Assembly: GCA_964444225.1 (NCBI GenBank)
Contig: CAYUFM010000002.1
Span: 1-64,000 of the forward strand
Reading direction: 5' to 3'
DNA: 64,000 bases
Source of the DNA: JALHOM01 sp964444225
Lineage (GTDB): Bacteria > Patescibacteriota > Saccharimonadia > Saccharimonadales > 2-12-FULL-41-12
The translations under genes were made by a program, and so were the position numbers. Under the pieces are notes generated by a model. It saw only the letters and a list, made by a program, of their open reading frames with translations. It was not told the origin of the DNA and searched no databases. Positions 59,364-64,000 of this stretch are shown one piece after another. Each line of letters starts with the position of its first letter. Within the stretch, counting starts at the first letter, position 1.

Positions 59364-59484
59364 TATTCAACCCTTATTAATTATCTTAGCTATATTGTAG
59401 CAAAAATTAGTTTATTTTGATGTTTTAACAACTTGTATAGAATCATTAAATGTAAGTTTTTCTGTTAGTAAAGTGTTTTTTAGG

Positions 59485-60750
59485 CTACCTTGCTGTATAA
59501 ACAACTATAAATATGGCAAGAATAATCAGTGCCATACCCACACCTGTTTCAATGGAGCGTTTATAATCTGTGGCTCCCAATATTTTAGCTTGATTAGTTG
59601 TAGGGTGCTTATCTGTAGATTCACGCCTTGCTACATTTTGGGATTGATCAATATTAGTCATAAAAGACGCCTGCATTGAAGCAAACCTGTTTTTATTTCT
59701 GTCCTTCTTGCTAGAATCTGCTTTCGTTTCAAACTTGTTTTTTTGGTCGGCTTCATGTGTATCGATAGAAGATTCAGATGCAAACTCATTTTTAATATTC
59801 CTCTGCTTACTGTCTTTTTCTATTGAAGACTGGTAAAAAACTTGCTTGCTTGTTTCTGCGCTCTTATGCTTTGTAGTTTTCTCCGCAAGAGTAGCCCCTA
59901 CTAGTTGTTCGTCGTTTTTCTTGCCTGCTTCATGCACATAACTTGACCGTTTGAGGATTGAAGCCAGAGACTCCGGTTCCTTTTCGCGCTTAGGTACTTT
60001 CACATCCTCAATCTTTGCATTTAGTTCTTTGGACTGTTTTTTTATTGAGCGTTCCAGTTTTTTATCTCTCCTTCTACTAAGAAATTCAGCACCAAGAAAA
60101 GCAATAATTGCTCCAACTGGCTTGTGCTTTTCTACAACTCTTTCTGGCTTTGCTGTCGACTGAGGCATATAGGCCTCACTGAATATTGGGGGCGCATATA
60201 TAGGAGGTATTACATCGCCATAACGATCAATTGATTGTTGCTGTAGTTCTACTGGAATTAATTGATCAACCTCTTCTTGAGTACTGGCTAGGGTCTCTTG
60301 AATAGGGAATCTTTGAATTTTTTGGTTAAGTTCTATTTCCTGAACCACAGGCTCTGTGTCTATCAATGGTTCTGGTTGAACTTCCGGGATATCGGCTAGA
60401 GTATTAACCCCAGCAGCTTCACTAAATGCCTCCGGCGTATTAATATCACTAAATATTTCATCGTGATCATTAATTTTTTCAACCACGTTGGTTTCTGTTT
60501 GCCTTGCGCCTTCTTCTATAGTCTTAGGGAAGACGGTTTTTAAAAGCTGGGTAAATTTTTTTTGTTTTTTTGAATTTTTTAAGGTTTCTTCGTCGTCTTC
60601 ATCTTCTTCTGATTCTTCTTTTTTATCAAAAAGAGTATATTCTGGGATAATACTACGAAAACTAAATGGCTTTGGATTAGAGCGTTTAAGAATAGAATCT
60701 AAACTATCATCCTCAGGTTCAGATAGGGTGGGAAACCTGTCTTTATCCAT
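59485..60750 (-). CDS. Charged protein with single C-terminal TM (tail-anchored)
   Basis: A 421-aa protein. About 395 polar residues rich in Glu, Lys, Ser and Asp, mostly predicted disordered or coiled, precede one C-terminal TM (VGMALIILAIFIVVYTA) with only Arg after it. Two copies of a D/ASILKRSx motif occur (DSILKRSNPKP near 18 and LASILKRSSYV near 267). No known domain is recognised. It follows infB by 12 bp and is probably cotranscribed with it. A cytosolic, membrane-tethered scaffold is a reasonable guess. Confidence 0.75.
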   Translation of the reverse strand: MDKDRFPTLSEPEDDSLDSILKRSNPKPFSFRSIIPEYTLFDKKEESEEDEDDEETLKNSKKQKKFTQLLKTVFPKTIEEGARQTETNVVEKINDHDEIFSDINTPEAFSEAAGVNTLADIPEVQPEPLIDTEPVVQEIELNQKIQRFPIQETLASTQEEVDQLIPVELQQQSIDRYGDVIPPIYAPPIFSEAYMPQSTAKPERVVEKHKPVGAIIAFLGAEFLSRRRDKKLERSIKKQSKELNAKIEDVKVPKREKEPESLASILKRSSYVHEAGKKNDEQLVGATLAEKTTKHKSAETSKQVFYQSSIEKDSKQRNIKNEFASESSIDTHEADQKNKFETKADSSKKDRNKNRFASMQASFMTNIDQSQNVARRESTDKHPTTNQAKILGATDYKRSIETGVGMALIILAIFIVVYTAR

Positions 60751-60762
60751 AACTACGCTTTC

Positions 60763-62520
60763 TTAGAGAGTCCTTTCCTGCACCTCTTGAGTATAGAGTT
60801 CAATATGATCACCTTCTTTCAGATCAACTCTGGATGTAGATTTAAAACTCATTCCACACATTTCACCCTCTAAGACTTCTTTTGCTTCTTGAGGACCTCG
60901 CTTCAAGCCAGTAATTTCTACTTCTGCCAAAACTTCACCATCTCTTATAATTGTAGCGAGTGCCGGGGATGTTAGCTTACCTTTTGTAACTTCACCTCCA
61001 CAAATAACTTCTGTCTTTGTAATCTTAAATACACCACGTACGATAAGTCTACCCAGGTCTTTTCTTACCACCGTAGGTGCTAACAGCTTGCTTAATTCAT
61101 CACGCACATCGTCTATTAACTCATATATGACTTTAAACATCCTCAGGCTTACTTTATCACGGCTAGCGAGCTGTTTTATATTTGTTGGCACAGAGACGTT
61201 AAAACCATAAATAATTGCACCACTAGTAGTAGCAAGATGTAGGTCTTTTTCTGTGATTATCCCAACTCCAGAACCTACAATTCTAACTGCAACTTCCTCT
61301 GTATTTAGTGTTTTAAGACTATCTATAACGGAGGTTAAAGAGCCTTGCACGTCTGCCTTAACTAAAATATTTAATTCGGTTAGTTCCGACTTACGGTTCA
61401 TAATACGCATTAATTCTGTGCCACCAATATTGGATTTCAATTTATCAACAGAACCGGCAAGTTCATTTTGTGAAGAAATTAACCTAGCTTCCTTCTCACT
61501 TTTTACAACAGTAAATTCATTACCAAATTCAGGTAAAACTTTAAAACCGGTCATAATAACAGGAGTGGAAGGTTTGGCTGAAGCTATGGCATCACCACCT
61601 GGAGTCTCGAGATTTCTCAGCTTTGCATATGTCGTACCAGCTACAACGAAATCTCCTTTGCGCAAAGTTCCAGATTCTACTAAGGCTACCGCAACTGGTC
61701 CCCTGCCTTGCTCCATGTGTGCCTCTATAATCAACCCTGAAGCCAGGGCATTTTCTTCTGCCTTTAGCTCTTCTACATCAGACACGAGCAAAATCATGTC
61801 TAATAGGTTGTTGATCCCTGTTTTTTCTTTAGCAGAGACTTCTACTACAATTGTGTCGCCACCCCACTCTTCAACTAAGAGATTATGCTCTGATAATTGC
61901 TGTTTTATCCTGTTAACGTCTGCGCCTTCTTTGTCTATCTTGTTTGCTGCCACCAAAATCTTTACACCAGCTTTATTAGCAAAACGGATGGCTTCTATTG
62001 TTTGTGGCTTTATTCCATCATCAGCAGCTACGACAATCACAACCAAATCTGTTAGAAAAGCTCCGTGTTCACGTATTGCGCCGAATGCCTCATGTCCGGG
62101 GGTATCGAGAAAAGTTATCTTACGCTTCCCATGCTCTATCTGATAAGCGGATATATGTTGAGTTATACCACCAGCTTCACCACTAGCAACTTTGGTGCCA
62201 CAGATTGCATCCAGTAGCGAGGTCTTGCCATGGTCTACATGTCCCATAACGGCCACAACCGGTGGACGCGACTGACCAGTGCTACTTGTCTTTTTCGTCC
62301 GTACGGGGCTAGTTTCTGTTACTTTTTTCTCTAGAGTCACGTCTTCTAGGCCGAGTTCTTGGACTATTATAGAAGCTGTGTCGAAGTCAATCCTCTCGTT
62401 CACTGTAGCCATGATGCCGTTTTTAAACAGCTCACCAACTAGCTTAGTGACAGGTATTTCTAACTGGTCGGCAAGAGAGCCGACTGTAATGCCATCTTCA
62501 ATACTGATTGTTCTAGACAT
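60763..62520 (-). CDS. infB: Translation initiation factor IF-2 (short form)
   Basis: A 585-aa GTPase. A short IF2-N domain (about 1-55, TVGSLADQLEIPVTKLVGELFKNG) replaces the long N-terminal extension of E. coli IF-2 (about 890 aa). G-domain motifs are GHVDHGKTSLL (G1), DTPGHEAF (G3) and ANKIDKEG (G4). Domains II-IV follow, including VICGGEVTKGKL in the C2 fMet-tRNA-binding part. It places fMet-tRNA on the 30S subunit. An AGGAGG site precedes the ATG. Confidence 0.97.
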   Translation of the reverse strand: MSRTISIEDGITVGSLADQLEIPVTKLVGELFKNGIMATVNERIDFDTASIIVQELGLEDVTLEKKVTETSPVRTKKTSSTGQSRPPVVAVMGHVDHGKTSLLDAICGTKVASGEAGGITQHISAYQIEHGKRKITFLDTPGHEAFGAIREHGAFLTDLVVIVVAADDGIKPQTIEAIRFANKAGVKILVAANKIDKEGADVNRIKQQLSEHNLLVEEWGGDTIVVEVSAKEKTGINNLLDMILLVSDVEELKAEENALASGLIIEAHMEQGRGPVAVALVESGTLRKGDFVVAGTTYAKLRNLETPGGDAIASAKPSTPVIMTGFKVLPEFGNEFTVVKSEKEARLISSQNELAGSVDKLKSNIGGTELMRIMNRKSELTELNILVKADVQGSLTSVIDSLKTLNTEEVAVRIVGSGVGIITEKDLHLATTSGAIIYGFNVSVPTNIKQLASRDKVSLRMFKVIYELIDDVRDELSKLLAPTVVRKDLGRLIVRGVFKITKTEVICGGEVTKGKLTSPALATIIRDGEVLAEVEITGLKRGPQEAKEVLEGEMCGMSFKSTSRVDLKEGDHIELYTQEVQERTL

Positions 62521-62545
62521 ATCCTTTGACCTCCTGCCATATTAA

Positions 62546-63628
62546 TTACTTCTTAGATTTTGGCTTTTTTACTTCTTTAAGACTAAGCGCAATTTTGCGT
62601 GATTCTGTATCGATATCAATAACCTTAAAGTCTTTTTTCTCGTTTAATCTGAAGATTTTTTCTGGATCTGCAGAATCTTCATCGCTCATTTCAGACACAT
62701 GTACTAGAGCCTCTACACTGGAACTAAGTTGTACGAATGCACCAAAAGGAGTAATTCTAGTAACGCGACCCTCCACTGTTTCGCCTACTTTAAATGCTTT
62801 TACCTCGTTAAGCCATGGGTCTTCTTGCATTTGCTTAAGGCTCAAGCTTAGGCGGTCTTTGTCTATGGCTATGATTTTAGCTTCGATTCTGTCGCCGTTC
62901 TTTATATAGTCACGTGGGTCTTCTACACGCTCCCATGAAATTTCAGATATGTGGATTAGACCTTCGATACCGTCTACGTTAACAAAAACACCGAAGTCAA
63001 TTACGCCCGTAACCAAGCCTTCAACCGTATCGCCAACTTTAAGTTTGGTAAACATCGCCTGAGTATCGTCTTTTACTGCCTCTTTTTCAGAGAAGATTAG
63101 CTTATTATCTTTACGGCTAACATCTAGGATTCTGACCTTTATTGACTTGTTTGTTAGAGCATTTAGTTTCTGCAATATTTCATCTTTGTCGGCACCAGAT
63201 ACCCTAGGGTAGTTACCGGCAGCAAGTTGTGAAACAGGTAAGAAACCTCTTATTCCTTCTAGCTCAACCAATAGACCGCCTCTGTTGGCATCATATGGTG
63301 TTATCTCTAGAGTTTCTCCAGCTTCAAATATTCGCTGAAGCTCATCCCAGCCCCTATCTTTAGCCGCTCGACGTACACTCAACAGAGCGTAGCCTTCGTC
63401 TAGCTCAGGGTCTACAACACTGGTTGTTACTGGCTCACCTATTTCTAGTTTTTGGCCATGACCGATTTCTCGGCGCATCACAACACCAATACCATGTGGA
63501 CCTAGATCAACCCACACTTCGTGTTTTTTTACAGATGTAATGTTTCCATCAATTACATCGCCCACTTTTAGATTTTGGATATCGCTACCTGCTAGTAGCT
63601 CATCCATAGTTACGTTATTTTTTGACAT
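62546..63628 (-). CDS. rpsA: S1 RNA-binding domain protein (ribosomal protein bS1-like)
   Basis: A 360-aa protein with four S1 domains starting near VGDVIDGNITSV, AGETLEITPYDA, VGDTVEGLVTGV and VGETVEGRVTRI (fewer than the six of E. coli S1). It ends in a basic tail KEVKKPKSKK. Domains 3 and 4 carry the classic FGVFVNV/FGAFVQL strands. It binds mRNA on the ribosome. ATG at 63628 is preferred over the one at 63637, because GGAGG lies 10 nt before the former and only 1 nt before the latter. Confidence 0.9.
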   Translation of the reverse strand: MSKNNVTMDELLAGSDIQNLKVGDVIDGNITSVKKHEVWVDLGPHGIGVVMRREIGHGQKLEIGEPVTTSVVDPELDEGYALLSVRRAAKDRGWDELQRIFEAGETLEITPYDANRGGLLVELEGIRGFLPVSQLAAGNYPRVSGADKDEILQKLNALTNKSIKVRILDVSRKDNKLIFSEKEAVKDDTQAMFTKLKVGDTVEGLVTGVIDFGVFVNVDGIEGLIHISEISWERVEDPRDYIKNGDRIEAKIIAIDKDRLSLSLKQMQEDPWLNEVKAFKVGETVEGRVTRITPFGAFVQLSSSVEALVHVSEMSDEDSADPEKIFRLNEKKDFKVIDIDTESRKIALSLKEVKKPKSKK

Positions 63629-63769
63629 GTTATACATGCCTCCTTAAATTCTGCGGTGCACCGTAGCGCATTCTCCCGTTCAGACTTGTTATTAATTATA
63701 TCTGTTTTACCCCTATTAGTAAAGGTTGTTGTTTTAACATAAAGCCTTCCAAGTTTAAGTTATAAACTC

Positions 63770-63775
63770 TATACT
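63770..63775 (+). promoter_or_regulatory. -10 box (TATACT) 9 nt before the ROK kinase
   Basis: TATACT, TGAATCAAG, ATG. No Shine-Dalgarno is visible, consistent with a leaderless transcript. Confidence 0.5.
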
Positions 63776-63784
63776 TGAATTCAA

Positions 63785-64000
63785 GATGTATATAGCTATT
63801 GACCTTGGTGGCACAAAAACTTTAATTGGACTTCTGGATGACTCTGGAAACGTGGTTAATTCTATAAAATTCCCTACTCCCACGGATTACAAACAGTTTT
63901 TAGTAGAACTTAAACAAAACATTGATACCATAATAGGCCAAAACAATATCGTTGCAGGGTGTATGGCAATACCAGGAACGCTAGACAGAGAAAAAGGCTT
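63785..64000 (+). CDS. ROK family sugar kinase, N-terminal part (cut by window edge)
   Basis: 72 codons are visible. The start MYIAIDLGGTKTLIGLLDDSG is the phosphate-1 motif of ROK/glucokinase proteins (DxGGTK), and CMAIPGTLD matches the later substrate region (AxPGxVD). The rest, including the zinc and catalytic Asp motifs, lies beyond the window. It could be a glucokinase, another hexose kinase or a ROK repressor; no HTH precedes the kinase domain, so a kinase is favoured. Confidence 0.82.

Noticed and set aside
61253..62143. Long plus-strand frame of 296 codons opposite infB
   Set aside because: It is a shadow of the well-supported infB gene with no recognisable protein features.
1..64000. 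Recoded UGA (code 25)
   Set aside because: RF2 is present, TGA terminates prmC, and no conserved glycine positions are replaced by in-frame TGA.

Overview
This 64 kb window reads as a compact, streamlined bacterial chromosome of the Patescibacteria/CPR radiation, most likely Candidatus Saccharibacteria (TM7) or a close relative. That is an inference from gene content, not from a marker comparison. The signs are densely packed short genes, a class I lysyl-tRNA synthetase, a short prolyl-tRNA synthetase without room for the usual editing insertion, a minimal EF-Ts, a short IF-2, a cobalamin-dependent class II ribonucleotide reductase, and two giant envelope proteins built from phage-tail-fibre-like modules. 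UGA is used as a stop (for example prmC at 28286-28288) and both RF1 and RF2 are encoded, so the code is standard and not the UGA=Gly code of Gracilibacteria/Absconditabacteria. I see no tRNA, rRNA, CRISPR array, transposase or prophage.

Layout. 1-5.8 kb: two paralogous coiled-coil M23 peptidoglycan hydrolases (the first cut by the window edge), ftsX, ftsE, prfB and an M16 peptidase, all on the minus strand. 5.8-24 kb: a long minus-strand housekeeping stretch: secA, hpf, serS, a hydrolase-like unknown, a RecB/Cas4-like nuclease, two rRNA methyltransferases, a membrane protein with a histone-H1-like tail, msrA with a DUF427 gene, lysS, greA, proS, a CPBP protease, rseP, frr, tsf and rpsB. A 314-bp structured gap separates tsf from frr. 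24-32 kb: a small membrane protein, bL31, a Fic protein, prfA-kinase-prmC (plus strand), an HtrA protease, a membrane protein and an LCP cell-wall ligase. 32-34.5 kb: lepB, parB, parA. 34.5-46 kb: two giant surface proteins (1651 and 1865 aa) flanking a frameshifted secreted-protein gene. 46-55.5 kb: rplU, a thioredoxin-like gene, nrdJ, nrdR, ftsZ, ftsA, map, adk, yqeY, rpsU and a small winged-helix regulator. 55.6-59 kb: priA, def, fmt on the plus strand. 59-64 kb: two hypotheticals, infB and an S1-domain protein on the minus strand, then the start of a ROK sugar kinase.

How the genes fit together. Translation is heavily represented: RF1, RF2, PrmC, RRF, EF-Ts, IF-2, S1, S2, S21, L21, L31, Def, Fmt, Map, SerRS, ProRS, LysRS and HPF. 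The division and envelope set is FtsZ, FtsA, FtsEX with EnvC/PcsB-like hydrolases, an LCP ligase, SecA, signal peptidase I and three membrane-linked proteases. The two giant proteins are exported by the Sec route (inferred from an N-terminal hydrophobic segment) and are plausible host-attachment fibres of an epibiotic cell.

The most notable observations are: (i) a LytM/M23 catalytic domain whose conserved motifs appear in circularly permuted order; (ii) about fifteen genes with a TATAAT-like box 6-11 nt before the start codon, which suggests widespread leaderless transcripts; (iii) a multi-hairpin element between tsf and frr, where pyrH usually lies; (iv) an intramolecular-chaperone (S74) domain inside a giant cell-surface protein; (v) a 17-residue repeat array in the other giant protein; (vi) a Rho-independent terminator embedded in the coding end of the convergent fmt gene; (vii) NrdR-box-like palindromes in front of nrdR. 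Novelty could not be checked without database searches.
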